A stretch of 64,000 bases of DNA, from positions 1 to 64,000 of the forward strand of contig NZ_WLCM01000018.1 of the NCBI RefSeq assembly GCF_013317235.1, in the 5' to 3' direction. The position numbers were made by a program, and so were the translations under genes. Origin of the DNA: Leisingera sp. ANG59. Lineage in GTDB: Bacteria; Pseudomonadota; Alphaproteobacteria; Rhodobacterales; Rhodobacteraceae. The first letter of the stretch is position 1; the number at the start of each line of letters is the position of its first letter. Under the pieces are notes generated by a model. It was given only the letters and a program-made list of their open reading frames with translations, had not been told where the DNA came from and made no database searches. Positions 50,806 through 60,146 of the stretch are shown one piece after another.

Positions 50806-50821
50806 TCGCAGGCCCTGCGCA

Positions 50822-51286
50822 TCAGGCGCTTTTCTTCTTCTTGAAGGGGGCCATGCCGGCGCGGGCCAGCTCATCCGCGCGCTCGTTTTCGGGGTGGCCC
50901 GCGTGGCCCTTGACCCATTCCCAAGTCACCTTGTGGCGGGCCTGCGCCTCATCCAGCCGCTGCCACAGCTCGACATTCTTGACCGGCTTCTTGCTGGAGG
51001 TCTTCCAGCCGTTCTTTTTCCAGCCGAAGATCCAGCCGGTAACGCCGTTCTTCACATAGGCCGAGTCAGTGACCACGGTGATCGTGGACGGCCGCGCCAG
51101 GCTCTCCAGCGCGTTGATCGCGGCCAGCAGTTCCATCCGGTTGTTGGTGGTCTCGGCCTCGCCGCCGCTGAGTTCTTTTTCTTTGACGATGGTGTCACCG
51201 TCCATGGCGCGCAGCAGAACGCCCCAGCCGCCGGGGCCGGGGTTTCCAGAGCAGGCGCCGTCGGTATAAGCAAATAATTCAGGCAT
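50822..51286 (-). CDS. rnhA: Ribonuclease HI
   Basis: A 154-residue enzyme that degrades RNA in RNA-DNA hybrids. The four acidic catalytic residues are in [16 protein letters not shown] (Asp), [15 protein letters not shown] (Glu), [11 protein letters not shown] (Asp) and [12 protein letters not shown] (Asp), with the basic handle [19 protein letters not shown] and the WVKGHAGH histidine. Its start overlaps the end of the methyltransferase gene by 8 bases. Confidence 0.97.
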   Translation of the reverse strand: MPELFAYTDGACSGNPGPGGWGVLLRAMDGDTIVKEKELSGGEAETTNNRMELLAAINALESLARPSTITVVTDSAYVKNGVTGWIFGWKKNGWKTSSKKPVKNVELWQRLDEAQARHKVTWEWVKGHAGHPENERADELARAGMAPFKKKKSA

Positions 51287-51878
51287 GCGCCGTCAGTACT
51301 ACGAACGCCTGGACAGTGCCAGCCAGTCCTTTGCCCTCGCCGCGGCGGCTGCCAAGGACCGTGAAACCGGCGGTTTCGAGTTTTCCGCGCAGCTCTTCCT
51401 CGCTGTAGTAGGCATAGAACCGGCCCAGTTCATCGCGGCCCTCGCTCTCGCCCAGTTTCATCGCCAGGCATAGTGTCCCGCCAGCAGTCAGGGCCCGGTG
51501 CGCGGCGGACAGGTGAATGGCCAGCTCTGCCCGCGGCACATGCAGCAGACTGAAGTAAGCCCAGATGCCGTCAAAGACCGCCTCTGCGTCCAAGGCCTCA
51601 AACCCAGCGACCGTAACTTCGACCCCATAGGCAGCGCGGGCGGCTTCCGCCATTTCCGGCGAGGCGTCCAGCGCCGCCACCCGGTAGCCCGCATCCCGGA
51701 ACCGCGCTGCCCAATGGCCGGGGCCGCAGCCGAGGTCCAGCAATGTGCCGTCCCCGGGGAGCCGGGCGGTGAAAGCGAGATAATCAGCTTCTTCGCCTTC
51801 ATCCCCGCGGCCCGTAAAGCACTCGGCGTAGTCCGCGGCACGGTCGTCGTAGACGCTGATGGTTCTGTCGTCGCTCAT
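51279..51878 (-). CDS. Class I SAM-dependent methyltransferase
   Basis: A 199-residue protein. [38 protein letters not shown] is the SAM-binding motif I with the acidic residue after strand 2. [18 protein letters not shown] follows, and [17 protein letters not shown] is motif III. The substrate cannot be predicted; related genes act on small molecules. Overlaps rnhA by 8 bases and is 23 bases after the LysE gene's stop. Confidence 0.9.
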   Translation of the reverse strand: MSDDRTISVYDDRAADYAECFTGRGDEGEEADYLAFTARLPGDGTLLDLGCGPGHWAARFRDAGYRVAALDASPEMAEAARAAYGVEVTVAGFEALDAEAVFDGIWAYFSLLHVPRAELAIHLSAAHRALTAGGTLCLAMKLGESEGRDELGRFYAYYSEEELRGKLETAGFTVLGSRRGEGKGLAGTVQAFVVLTAHA

Positions 51879-51901
51879 CTGGTTTTCTCCGGCCTATGCA
51901 T

Positions 51902-52516
51902 TCAGGCGCGTTCCGCGGCCAGCCGGGCGGCAAGGCCGGCAAAGACGGCGGCAAAGCCGCGGCTCATCCATTTCAGCACCCGCTCGCTGTTCAGAAGGTA
52001 GGTGCGGGCCTGGGCGGCAAACAGTCCGTAGAGCACGAAGATGGCAAAGGTCATCGCCATGAACACCAGCCCCAGAACGGACATCTCCAGCGTGGCGCTG
52101 GCGGGATTGCCGCTCAGGAACGGCGGCAGCAGCGCCAGGAAGAACACCGACAGCTTGGGGTTCAGGATGTTGATCAGCGCCCCGCGCCAGGCGATTTTCC
52201 AGCCGGGCTGGCTGGTGCGTTTCGAATCCACTGCCAGCACACCGCCGCTGCGCAGGGCCTGCCAGGCGAGGTACAGGAGATAGGCGACGCCCGCTGCTTT
52301 GACGATCTGGAACAGCAGGGCGGAGCTGTGCAGCACCGTCGCCAGCCCCAGCGTGGCAGCGGCCAGATGCGGAACAATGCCGAAGGTGCAGCCGATCGCG
52401 GCCCAGATGGAGGCGCGCCAGCCTTGGCCGAGGCCAAGCGCGAGCGTGTAGATGACACCCGTGCCGGGCGCGAGGACGACAATAAAGGCGGTGATCAGAA
52501 AGTGCAGCGTGATCAT
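51902..52516 (-). CDS. LysE/RhtB-family amino-acid exporter
   Basis: A 204-residue six-span translocator. APGTGVIYTLALGLGQGWRASIWAAIGCTFG is the family motif near the start (P-G-P in others), and GALINILNPKLSVFFLALLPPFL is the second. Exports amino acids or homoserine lactone-like compounds. I chose ATG 52516. First of a leftward run LysE-methyltransferase-rnhA-TRIC with short gaps. Confidence 0.92.
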   Translation of the reverse strand: MITLHFLITAFIVVLAPGTGVIYTLALGLGQGWRASIWAAIGCTFGIVPHLAAATLGLATVLHSSALLFQIVKAAGVAYLLYLAWQALRSGGVLAVDSKRTSQPGWKIAWRGALINILNPKLSVFFLALLPPFLSGNPASATLEMSVLGLVFMAMTFAIFVLYGLFAAQARTYLLNSERVLKWMSRGFAAVFAGLAARLAAERA

Positions 52517-52618
52517 TAATATGGCTCCAGAAATAATGCCCGGGACTTCATGCGTAGCACGGTTAGCCCGAAACGGGTGCAATTTCTGTAACCAGGATTG
52601 CCTTCAGCGGGCTTTCAA

Positions 52619-53569
52619 TCACGCAGGCTGCCGCAGCACGCGGGGCACCTTGAACTCGACGGTCTCAACCGCGGTCTCCACCACTTCGACCGTGACGTCA
52701 TAACGCGCGCGGAAGGCGTCGATCACCTCGTTGACTAGCAGTTCCGGAGCAGAGGCGCCGGCGGTGATGGCGACAGAGCGGATGCCCTCCAATGCGCGCC
52801 AGTCGATGTTTTCGGCGCGCTGCACCAGTTGTGCGTAGTCGCAGCCGTTCTTGGCCCCGACCTCGACCAGGCGGCGGGAGTTGGAGGAGTTCGGTGCGCC
52901 GACCACGAGCAGCGCGTCTGCTTTGGGTGCCACCGATTTCACCGCCTCCTGGCGGTTGGTGGTGGCATAGCAGATGTCTTCCTTGTGCGGGCCGATGATG
53001 TTGGGAAAGCGTTCCTCCAGCGCTGCAACGATGCCCTTGGTGTCATCGACCGACAGGGTGGTCTGGGTTACATAAGCCAGCCGGTCCGGATCACGCACCT
53101 CAACCGTCGCCACGTCTGCGGCGGTCTCAACCAGCAACACCTCGCCCTCGGGCAGCTGGCCCATGGTGCCGATGGTTTCGGGGTGGCCTTTGTGGCCGAT
53201 CATGATCATCTGCAGCCCGGCCTCGGCGTGTCGCTGGGCTTCGATGTGCACCTTGGAGACCAGCGGGCAGGTGGCATCGACATAAATCATCTCGCGTGCT
53301 TCGGCCGCGGCGGGCACAGATTTCGGCACCCCGTGCGCGGAGAAGATCACCGGGCGGTCATCCGGGCACTCATCCAGCTCCTCGACAAACACCGCGCCTT
53401 TTTCGCGCAGGCTGTCGACCACGAATTTGTTATGCACGATTTCATGGCGCACATAGACCGGCGCGCCCCATTTGCCGATCGCCATTTCGACAATCTTGAT
53501 GGCGCGGTCCACGCCGGCGCAAAAGCCGCGCGGGGCGGCGAGGTAAAGGGTCAGGGCTGGCTTGGTCAT
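52619..53569 (-). CDS. ispH: 4-Hydroxy-3-methylbut-2-enyl diphosphate reductase
   Basis: A 316-residue Fe-S enzyme, the last step of the MEP isoprenoid pathway, giving IPP and DMAPP. The three cluster cysteines are in [23 protein letters not shown] and [12 protein letters not shown]. Substrate-binding motifs are [33 protein letters not shown] and [22 protein letters not shown] precedes ATG 53569. Confidence 0.98.
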   Translation of the reverse strand: MTKPALTLYLAAPRGFCAGVDRAIKIVEMAIGKWGAPVYVRHEIVHNKFVVDSLREKGAVFVEELDECPDDRPVIFSAHGVPKSVPAAAEAREMIYVDATCPLVSKVHIEAQRHAEAGLQMIMIGHKGHPETIGTMGQLPEGEVLLVETAADVATVEVRDPDRLAYVTQTTLSVDDTKGIVAALEERFPNIIGPHKEDICYATTNRQEAVKSVAPKADALLVVGAPNSSNSRRLVEVGAKNGCDYAQLVQRAENIDWRALEGIRSVAITAGASAPELLVNEVIDAFRARYDVTVEVVETAVETVEFKVPRVLRQPA

Positions 53570-53707
53570 GGGCGTCTCCTTGCGCGCCAGAGGTAAGCGC
53601 TTCAGGCGGCAAGGTCCAGTGCCGGTACGGTCCGGGCAGGGCGGCAACGTGCGGTGAGGCACGGGCATGCCGGGTATTCTGCGGCGGATCTGCTGAAAAT
53701 CTGACAA

Positions 53708-53779
53708 GCCAGCCTGTGAGGGCGGCTGGCAGCCGTTCGTTCCGGAACAGTCACCACCCCATCAGGTACCTGTTCCGGA
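53708..53779. repeat. Two stem-loops between the NYN gene and ispH
   Basis: TCCGGAACAG (53741-53750) pairs perfectly with CTGTTCCGGA (53770-53779) over a 19-base loop, and GCCAGCC (53708-53714) with GGCTGGC (53724-53730) over 9 bases. On the minus strand they follow the NYN gene stop by 20 bases. The second is followed by TTGTCAGATTTTC, so it could terminate weakly. The rest of the 230-base gap to ispH shows nothing recognisable. Confidence 0.55.
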
Positions 53780-53799
53780 TCTTTCCCTGCAGTACTTGC

Positions 53800-54369
53800 T
53801 CAGCCGTGGGCGGCTGTGGCGGAGCGCGGTTCGCTCTGCTCGCGCGGCGGGCGGCCGATCACGTCGCGCAGCTCTTCCAGCTCAATGAAATTGTCGGCCT
53901 GGCGGCGCAGGTCGTCAGAGATCATCGGCGGCTGGCTGCGGATGGTCGACACCACCGAAACCCGCACGCCCTGGCGCTGCAGGCTGGCAATCAGCGGGCG
54001 GAAGTCCCCATCGCCCGAGAACAGCACGATATGGTCGACCCGCGGTGCCAGCTCCATGGCATCGACCGTCAATTCGATGTCCATGTTGCCTTTGACTTTG
54101 CGGCGGCCCATGCTGTCGGTGTATTCCTTGGCCGGTTTGGTGACCATGGTGAATCCGTTGTAGTGCAGCCAGTCGACAAGCGGCCGGATCGGCGAATACT
54201 CGTCATTTTCCAGCAGGGCGGTGTAATAAAAGGCCCGCAGAAGCTTGCCGCGGCGCATGAATTCCTGCCGCAGTAGCTTATAGTCGATGTCGAACCCGAG
54301 CGCCTTGGCAGCGGCGTACAGGTTTGACCCGTCTATGAACAGCGCGAGCCGTTCGTCCTTGTAAAACAT
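53800..54369 (-). CDS. NYN-domain (LabA/DUF88) putative ribonuclease
   Basis: A 189-residue PIN-like protein. LALFIDGSNLYAAAKALGFDID has the first catalytic Asp and Asn. KGNMDIELTVDAMELAPRVDHIVLFSGDGDFRPLIASLQRQGVRVSVVS has the remaining acidic cluster (DIELTVD, SGDGDF), all intact. ATG 54369 follows GGAAGGAAAAT. NYN domains cut RNA; LabA-type members act in regulation or RNA decay. Divergent from folK. Confidence 0.93.
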   Translation of the reverse strand: MFYKDERLALFIDGSNLYAAAKALGFDIDYKLLRQEFMRRGKLLRAFYYTALLENDEYSPIRPLVDWLHYNGFTMVTKPAKEYTDSMGRRKVKGNMDIELTVDAMELAPRVDHIVLFSGDGDFRPLIASLQRQGVRVSVVSTIRSQPPMISDDLRRQADNFIELEELRDVIGRPPREQSEPRSATAAHG

Positions 54370-54506
54370 CAAAATTTTCCTTCCGGTGTAACCGTTTCGG
54401 CCGGGGGTTCCGTGAGTGTGATTTTGAAATCGGCGAAACGGGTAGACTTAATGTAAGTTATTTGTCATTTGCCGCAAGTATACTGTCCGTTTGAATAGGC
54501 TCAAAG

Positions 54507-55076
54507 ATGGCCGATATCCGTAAAACGGCGCTGATTGCGTTGGGCGGCAACCTGCCTGCTGACGCGGATGCGCCTGAGATCACCCTGGCAAAGGCCATCC
54601 GCGCCCTGCAGTCGCAGGAGGTTTCCCTGCGCAGCGTGTCCCGGTTCTTTCAGACACCCTGTTTTCCGGCAGGTGCCGGGCCGGACTATGTGAATGCTGC
54701 GGTGGCGGTGAAGACCACGCTGTCCGCCGGCGGGCTTCTGGAGCGGCTGCACCGGGTGGAGGCGCAATTCTCCCGGGTGCGGGAGCAGCGCTGGGGGATG
54801 CGGACGCTGGATTTGGACCTGGTGGATTATGACGGCGCGGTGCTGCCGGACGCGGCCGGCTATGCCCGCTGGCAGGGGCTGCCCTTGGAAAGCCAGATGC
54901 AGGAGGCGCCGGGACAGCTGATCCTGCCGCATCCGCGCATCCAGGACCGCGCCTTTGTGCTGGTACCGCTGGCTGACATCGCGCCGCGATGGCGCCACCC
55001 GATGCTGCTGAAATCCGTCACGGAGATGCTGGCAGACCTGCCGGAGCAGGAGGTGGCTGAGGTAACCCCTCTCTGA
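54507..55076 (+). CDS. folK: HPPK (6-hydroxymethyl-dihydropterin pyrophosphokinase)
   Basis: A 189-residue folate-pathway enzyme. ALGGNLP at the start, SRFFQTPCFPAGAGPDYVNAAVAV, LLERLHRVEAQFSRVREQRWGMRTLDLDLVDYDG with the two metal-binding Asp, LPHPRIQDRAFVLVPLADIAP. Transfers pyrophosphate from ATP to dihydropterin. A short stem-loop with four T follows at 55077. Divergent from the NYN gene; a 5-3-5 dyad ACTTA-ATG-TAAGT lies between (54446-54458). Confidence 0.95.
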   Translation: MADIRKTALIALGGNLPADADAPEITLAKAIRALQSQEVSLRSVSRFFQTPCFPAGAGPDYVNAAVAVKTTLSAGGLLERLHRVEAQFSRVREQRWGMRTLDLDLVDYDGAVLPDAAGYARWQGLPLESQMQEAPGQLILPHPRIQDRAFVLVPLADIAPRWRHPMLLKSVTEMLADLPEQEVAEVTPL

Positions 55077-55096
55077 GCCGCGCAATGCGGCGTTTT
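55077..55096 (+). terminator. Possible weak terminator after folK
   Basis: GCCGC-N5-GCGGC followed by GTTTT directly at the folK stop. The stem is only five base pairs and the T-run four, so termination may be partial. Confidence 0.5.
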
Positions 55097-55102
55097 CCGC
55101 CC

Positions 55103-55131
55103 TTGTCAAGAGAAAGATATGGGCGTAAATG
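55103..55131 (+). promoter_or_regulatory. Promoter of rpoZ
   Basis: TTGTCA (55103-55108), a 17-base spacer and TAAATG (55126-55131), ending 38 bases before the rpoZ start. Best sigma-70-type match in this part of the window, directly after the folK terminator-like stem. Confidence 0.55.
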
Positions 55132-55169
55132 TCTGCCTTCTGGACCAGGAATGAAATGGAGAGTCGCTG

Positions 55170-55523
55170 ATGGCCCGCGTGACGGTTGAAGATTGCGTCG
55201 ATAAAGTGCCCAACCGCTTTGAGCTGGTGATGCTGGCTGCGCACCGTGCCCGCGAAATCTCGGCGGGTGCCCCGATCACCGTCGAGCGCGACAACGACAA
55301 GAACCCGGTCGTGTCCCTGCGTGAAATCGCCGAGGAGACCCAGAGCGCTGATGAGCTGCGCGAGCGCCTGATCGAGAGCAACCAGACCCAGATCGAGGTT
55401 GACGAGCCGGAAGAGGATTCCATGGCTCTGCTGATGGGCGCGGACAACGACAAGCCGGCCGACGACGACATGTCGGAAGAGAAACTGCTGCGCGCGCTGA
55501 TGGAGGCCCAGGGCCAGGGCTGA
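55170..55523 (+). CDS. rpoZ: RNA polymerase omega subunit
   Basis: A 117-residue protein. [34 protein letters not shown] is the conserved core, followed by [13 protein letters not shown]. The C-terminal half is acidic and alphaproteobacteria-specific, ending [16 protein letters not shown]. It stabilises RNA polymerase assembly. It precedes relA by 36 bases, the classic rpoZ-spoT pairing. Confidence 0.96.
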   Translation: MARVTVEDCVDKVPNRFELVMLAAHRAREISAGAPITVERDNDKNPVVSLREIAEETQSADELRERLIESNQTQIEVDEPEEDSMALLMGADNDKPADDDMSEEKLLRALMEAQGQG

Positions 55524-55559
55524 GGCGCGCGTCTGACTATTTGAGGCTGCGGACCGGAC

Positions 55560-57695
55560 ATGATTTCCCCTGACGACCTGATTGCTCTGGTCCGCAACTA
55601 CAATCCCAAGACAAATGCGGGCAGGATCGCCGAGGCCTATGCCTTCGGTGAGCAGATGCATGACGGGCAGTTCCGCCACTCGGGCGAACCCTATTTCACG
55701 CATCCGGTGGCGGTGGCCGCTATTCTGACCGAACAGCGCCTGGATGATGCGACCATCATCACCGCGCTGCTGCACGACACCATCGAAGACACCAAGGCCA
55801 ACTACGAGGAAGTCGCCCGCCGCTTCGGTGATGAGGTGGCGATGCTGGTCGATGGCGTCACCAAGCTGACCAACCTGCAGCTGTCCAGCCGTGAAACCAA
55901 GCAGGCGGAGAATTTCCGCAAGCTGTTCATGGCGATGTCCAAGGACCTGCGGGTGATTCTGGTGAAGCTCGCTGATCGTCTGCACAATATGCGCACCATC
56001 AAGGCGATGCGCCCGGAAAAGCAGGCCCAGAAGGCGAGAGAGACGATGGATATCTATGCGCCGCTGGCCGGCCGCATGGGTATGCAGTGGATGCGCGAGG
56101 AGCTGGAGGATCTGGCCTTCCGGGTGCTCAATCCCGAAGGGCGCCAATCGATCATCCGCCGCTTTGTGACCCTGCAGCGGGAAACCGGCGATGTGATCCA
56201 CCGGATCACCGGCGACATGCGGCTGGAGCTGGAAAAGGCCGGGATCGAGGCGGAGGTCTTCGGCCGCGCCAAGAAACCCTATTCGATCTGGCGCAAGATG
56301 CAGGCCAAGGACCAGGGATTTTCGCGGCTCTCCGACATCTACGGCTTCCGCGTTATTACCCTCTCTGAGGAGGACGCCTACCGCGCGCTGGGGGCCATTC
56401 ACCAGCGCTGGCGGGCGGTGCCGGGCCGGTTCAAGGATTACATCAGCCAGCCGAAGTCCAATGGCTACCGTTCGATCCACACCACGGTGTCGGGCCGTGA
56501 CGGCAAGCGGGTGGAGGTGCAGATCCGCACCCGCCAGATGCATGATGTGGCGGAAACCGGGGTTGCAGCGCATTGGTCCTACCGGGACGGGGTGCGCACC
56601 GAAAACCCCTTTGCGGTGGACCCGGCCAAGTGGATCGCCTCGCTGACCGAGCAGTTCGACGCAGAGGACGACCACGACGAATTCCTCGAGGCCGTGAAGC
56701 TCGAGATGTATTCGGACCAGGTGTTCTGCTTCACCCCCAAGGGCGATGTGATCAAGCTTCCCAAGGGCGCCACGCCGATCGATTTCGCCTATGCCATCCA
56801 CACCCGTATCGGCCATGCCTGCGTCGGTGCCAAGGTGGACGGCATCCGGGTGCCTCTGTGGACCCGGCTCAGGAACGGCCAGTCGGTCGACGTGATCACT
56901 GCCGAGGGCCAGACCCCGCAGGTTAGCTGGCTGGAGATTGCCACGACCGGCAAGGCCCGCACCGCCATCCGGCGCGCCCTGCGTGAGGCGGACCGGGCGC
57001 GGTTCGTTAAGCTGGGGCACGAACTGGCACGTTCGGCGTTTGAACACGTCGGCAAGAAGGCCACGGATAAGGCATTGGAAACCGCTGCTCGCGCCCTCCG
57101 CGCAAGCGGGGTGAATGAGCTGCTGGCGCGGCTGGGCGCGGCAGAAATCACCGCCCACGACGTGGTGCAGTCGGTTTATCCTGAACTGACGTCCACTGGC
57201 GACGGCGACGAGATTTCCCCGCGCCGCGCGGTGATCGGCCTGGAGCCGGGCCAGAGCTTTGAGCGCGCAACCTGCTGCCAGCCGCTGCCGGGCGAGCGCA
57301 TCATCGGCATCACCTACCGCGGCCGCGGGGTGGTGGTGCACGCCGCCGATTGCGACAAGCTGGGCGAATTCGAGGATCAGCCGGAGCGCTGGATGGATGT
57401 GCATTGGCACAGCGGCACCCACCCTGCGGTCTATGGCACCACGCTGGAGCTGACCATCGGCAATGACGCCGGGGTGCTGGGACGCATTTGCACATTGATC
57501 GGCGAGAAAAAGGCCAATATCTCGGACCTGGAATTTGTAGACAGGAAACCAGACTTTTACCGGCTCATGATCAATGTGGAGCTGCGGGATGTGGAACAGC
57601 TGCACTCGCTGATGCTGACGCTTGAGGCGGAAAGCGATGTTGCCGCGGTGGCGCGGTTCCGGGAGAAGCCGGAAGAGCGCCACTTTCCGGGGTAA
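55560..57695 (+). CDS. relA: Bifunctional (p)ppGpp synthetase/hydrolase (Rel/SpoT)
   Basis: A 711-residue stringent-response enzyme. The HD hydrolase domain is intact: FTHPVAVAAILTEQRLDD and LLHDTIEDTKAN (HD motif). The synthetase domain has YGFRVITL, GRFKDYISQPKSNGYRSIHT (RxKD marks the bifunctional type) and VEVQIRTRQMHDVAE. Then the TGS domain (VFCFTPKGDVIKLPKGATPIDFAY) and the C-terminal ACT domain (ELTIGNDAGVLGRICTLIGE). The only Rel-family enzyme seen here; alphaproteobacteria usually have one. Confidence 0.97.
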   Translation: MISPDDLIALVRNYNPKTNAGRIAEAYAFGEQMHDGQFRHSGEPYFTHPVAVAAILTEQRLDDATIITALLHDTIEDTKANYEEVARRFGDEVAMLVDGVTKLTNLQLSSRETKQAENFRKLFMAMSKDLRVILVKLADRLHNMRTIKAMRPEKQAQKARETMDIYAPLAGRMGMQWMREELEDLAFRVLNPEGRQSIIRRFVTLQRETGDVIHRITGDMRLELEKAGIEAEVFGRAKKPYSIWRKMQAKDQGFSRLSDIYGFRVITLSEEDAYRALGAIHQRWRAVPGRFKDYISQPKSNGYRSIHTTVSGRDGKRVEVQIRTRQMHDVAETGVAAHWSYRDGVRTENPFAVDPAKWIASLTEQFDAEDDHDEFLEAVKLEMYSDQVFCFTPKGDVIKLPKGATPIDFAYAIHTRIGHACVGAKVDGIRVPLWTRLRNGQSVDVITAEGQTPQVSWLEIATTGKARTAIRRALREADRARFVKLGHELARSAFEHVGKKATDKALETAARALRASGVNELLARLGAAEITAHDVVQSVYPELTSTGDGDEISPRRAVIGLEPGQSFERATCCQPLPGERIIGITYRGRGVVVHAADCDKLGEFEDQPERWMDVHWHSGTHPAVYGTTLELTIGNDAGVLGRICTLIGEKKANISDLEFVDRKPDFYRLMINVELRDVEQLHSLMLTLEAESDVAAVARFREKPEERHFPG

Positions 57696-57738
57696 GCCGC
57701 TGAAACTCTGAGCCGGGAACTGGGAAGGACGCACAGCT

Positions 57739-58380
57739 TTGGTATTCAGGCGCCGGGACAGACGTCCGCCCCTCCGGGCGCTGGCGGATTTCCTCTGGCC
57801 GCGCGGCGGCTGGGGCAGGGCGTTCCTGTACGTGAAGCACCGGGTCCGGCGCCTGCCCGATTCGCCGGAACGTATTGCACGCGGCATCTGGGCGGGTGTG
57901 TTTACGACTTTCACACCCTTCTACGGGCTGCATTTCTTTATTGCCGCATTCATTGCCCGGCTGATGAACGGCAATATTCTGGCCTCGCTCAGCGCCACCT
58001 TCTTCGGCAACCCTCTGACCTATGTGCCGATCGGAGTTGCCTCTCTGCAGACCGGGCACTGGCTCTTGGGAACCGAGTTCGATCAGGAGGTCGACAAATC
58101 CCTGGTGGGCAAGTTTCTGGCTGCCGGGGGGGATTTGAAGGACAATCTGATCGCCCTGTTCCTGGACCGTCCCGCCGACTGGCAGGGGCTGCGCCTGTTT
58201 TATAACGAGGTGTTTTATCCCTACATGATCGGCGGCGTCATTCCGGGTGTTATTGCCGCGACGGCCTGCTATGTGCTCAGCCTGCCGGTGATCCGGGTCT
58301 ACCAGCAGCGCCGCCGGGCCAAGATCAAGGCCAAGTTCGAGGCGATCAAGAAACGCGCTGAGGTCGACACCGGCATCTGA
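57739..58380 (+). CDS. DUF2062 membrane protein
   Basis: A 213-residue protein from a TTG start with GGAAGGA upstream. ARGIWAGVFTTFTPFYGLHFFIAAFIARLMNGNILASLSATFFGNPLTYVPIGVASLQTGHWLLG, split by turns, is the DUF2062 core with the FxPFxGxH pattern. A second hydrophobic segment (MIGGVIPGVIAATACYVLSL) and a basic tail follow. Function unknown. It lies between relA and pdxJ. Confidence 0.9.
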   Translation: MVFRRRDRRPPLRALADFLWPRGGWGRAFLYVKHRVRRLPDSPERIARGIWAGVFTTFTPFYGLHFFIAAFIARLMNGNILASLSATFFGNPLTYVPIGVASLQTGHWLLGTEFDQEVDKSLVGKFLAAGGDLKDNLIALFLDRPADWQGLRLFYNEVFYPYMIGGVIPGVIAATACYVLSLPVIRVYQQRRRAKIKAKFEAIKKRAEVDTGI

Positions 58381-58417
58381 GCCCAGCGCCAGGATTGTAC
58401 CATTTCTGCCTGCAGGC

Positions 58418-58445
58418 TTGCTCTTGCTTCCGGTCTGTCTAGTCT
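58418..58445 (+). promoter_or_regulatory. Possible pdxJ promoter
   Basis: TTGCTC (58418-58423), a 16-base spacer and TAGTCT (58440-58445), 41 bases before pdxJ. Moderate match; supported mainly by being in the only gap (106 bases) before the pdxJ-era run. Confidence 0.35.
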
Positions 58446-58486
58446 CTGGGCCAAGGCTTTGACTTCAGACGGATGAGAGACCTCTC

Positions 58487-59233
58487 ATGACAGACAATCA
58501 GCTGCGCCTTGGCGTGAACATCGACCATGTGGCCACCGTGCGTAACGCCCGCGGCGGCGCCTACCCGGACCCGGTCCGCGCTGCGAAACTGGCCGAAGAG
58601 GCAGGCGCCGACGGCATTACCGCCCACCTGCGCGAGGACCGCCGCCATATTACCGATGCAGATATTGACGCGCTGATGGAGGCGCTGACCGTACCGCTGA
58701 ATTTCGAGATGGCGGCAACGGAGGAAATGCAGAAGATTGCCCTGCGCCACAAACCGCATGCAGTCTGCATCGTGCCGGAAAAGCGCGAAGAGCGCACCAC
58801 CGAAGGCGGGCTGGAAGTGGCGCGCGAGGAAAACCGCCTGGCCCATTTCATCGCGCCGCTGCGGGATGCGGGCTGTCGGGTGTCGATCTTCATTGCCGCG
58901 GACAAGAAGCAGATCGAGGCCGCGCACCGGATCGGGGCCGAGGTGATCGAGTTGCACACCGGCGCCTATTGCGATTTCCATGTCGAAGGCAAGATTGATG
59001 AGCGCGACCATGAGCTGGAAGCGCTGAAAGAAATGTCTGCCTATGCACATTCACTGGGGCTTGAGGTTCACGCAGGCCACGGGCTGACATACGATACGGT
59101 ACAGCCGGTTGCGGCCTTTCCGGAGGTGAAGGAGCTGAACATCGGCCATTTTCTGATCGGCGAAGCCGTCTTTCGCGGCCTGACGCCGGCGGTGCAGGAA
59201 ATGCGCAGGTTGATGGATAAAGCGCGGGGGTAA
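58487..59233 (+). CDS. pdxJ: Pyridoxine 5'-phosphate synthase
   Basis: A 248-residue TIM-barrel enzyme joining 1-deoxyxylulose 5-phosphate and aminoacetone phosphate. [86 protein letters not shown] and [17 protein letters not shown] are all as expected. First of a tight run pdxJ-ABZJ protein-acpS-lepB-rnc. Confidence 0.98.
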   Translation: MTDNQLRLGVNIDHVATVRNARGGAYPDPVRAAKLAEEAGADGITAHLREDRRHITDADIDALMEALTVPLNFEMAATEEMQKIALRHKPHAVCIVPEKREERTTEGGLEVAREENRLAHFIAPLRDAGCRVSIFIAADKKQIEAAHRIGAEVIELHTGAYCDFHVEGKIDERDHELEALKEMSAYAHSLGLEVHAGHGLTYDTVQPVAAFPEVKELNIGHFLIGEAVFRGLTPAVQEMRRLMDKARG

Positions 59234-59240
59234 TTCAGCA

Positions 59241-59660
59241 ATGCAAGTCAATCTGATCCGTTACGGGCTGATCTGGATGGCAGCCTCTGTTGGAATGATG
59301 CTGCTCGGCCTCGTGCTGGCGCAGTTCGGAGCCGGCATGCCGGCCGGCCTGGCGACGGTGCTGCCGCCCATGGTGGCATCGGTACTGGAAGGGATGCGCA
59401 TCGCCCGGGCGACCCGGAAGCCCTTGCAGGGCAAGGCGGCCTGGACCAATGCGGCGGCGATGACCGGGGTGGTTGCCGTGCTGACGGTCATCCAGCTGCC
59501 GCTTTACTGGAACAACCCGGTGATCATTGAGGCGCGGCAGACAATCCCGCACCTGTACCTCGCGGGTATCTTTGTCCTGCTGCTGGCAGTCATCCTGATG
59601 ATCAACCGCCTGTTCCTGAGCCATGGCATCAAACTGGGGCTGAAGCGGCTGGAAGAATGA
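59241..59660 (+). CDS. Four-span membrane protein (ABZJ_00895 type)
   Basis: A 139-residue protein with four hydrophobic segments: [61 protein letters not shown] and [20 protein letters not shown]. The layout and the ..PPM.AS..EG.R.A motif match the ABZJ_00895 group of unknown function. It begins 7 bases after pdxJ and overlaps acpS by 4 bases (ATGA). Confidence 0.82.
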   Translation: MQVNLIRYGLIWMAASVGMMLLGLVLAQFGAGMPAGLATVLPPMVASVLEGMRIARATRKPLQGKAAWTNAAAMTGVVAVLTVIQLPLYWNNPVIIEARQTIPHLYLAGIFVLLLAVILMINRLFLSHGIKLGLKRLEE

Positions 59661-60088
59661 TCCTGGGGGTTGGAACAGATCTGGCCAATATCGAACGCAT
59701 CCAGCGCACGCTGGACCGCTTCGGCGACCGTTTCCGGAACCGAGTGTTCACCGAGGAGGAGCAGAGAAAGGCTGAGCGCCGCCGCGATGTGGCAGGCACC
59801 TATGCCAAGCGCTGGGCCGCCAAGGAGGCCTGTTCCAAGGCGCTGGGCACCGGCCTGCGCATGGGCATCGCCTGGAAGGATATGGCGGTCTCCAACCTGC
59901 GCACCGGCCAGCCGGTGATGCATGTGACCGGCTGGGCCGCCGAACGCCTGCAGCAGATGACCCCGCCCGGCCACGAGGCGGTGATTCACGTGACATTGAC
60001 CGATGATCACCCCTGGGCGCAGGCCTTTGTGCTGATCGAGGCACGCCCGATTCCAGTGAACCCGGCGGAATTGCCCGCCGGAACTTGA
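59657..60088 (+). CDS. acpS: Holo-[acyl-carrier-protein] synthase
   Basis: A 143-residue phosphopantetheinyl transferase. [34 protein letters not shown] has the metal-binding Asp, and [28 protein letters not shown] the second motif (WxxKEA). It activates the fatty-acid ACP. Its start overlaps the preceding gene. Confidence 0.97.
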   Translation: MILGVGTDLANIERIQRTLDRFGDRFRNRVFTEEEQRKAERRRDVAGTYAKRWAAKEACSKALGTGLRMGIAWKDMAVSNLRTGQPVMHVTGWAAERLQQMTPPGHEAVIHVTLTDDHPWAQAFVLIEARPIPVNPAELPAGT

Positions 60089-60146
60089 CTTGCCCCCTTC
60101 AGGCCCGCATGTAGCCCCGGACCCTGTTTTCAAACCGGAGAGCCTG

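Noticed and set aside
54501-57914. 1137-codon minus-strand open frame opposite folK, rpoZ and relA
   Set aside because: The plus strand has complete, recognisable FolK, RpoZ and Rel proteins; the minus frame is a composition artefact with no motif.
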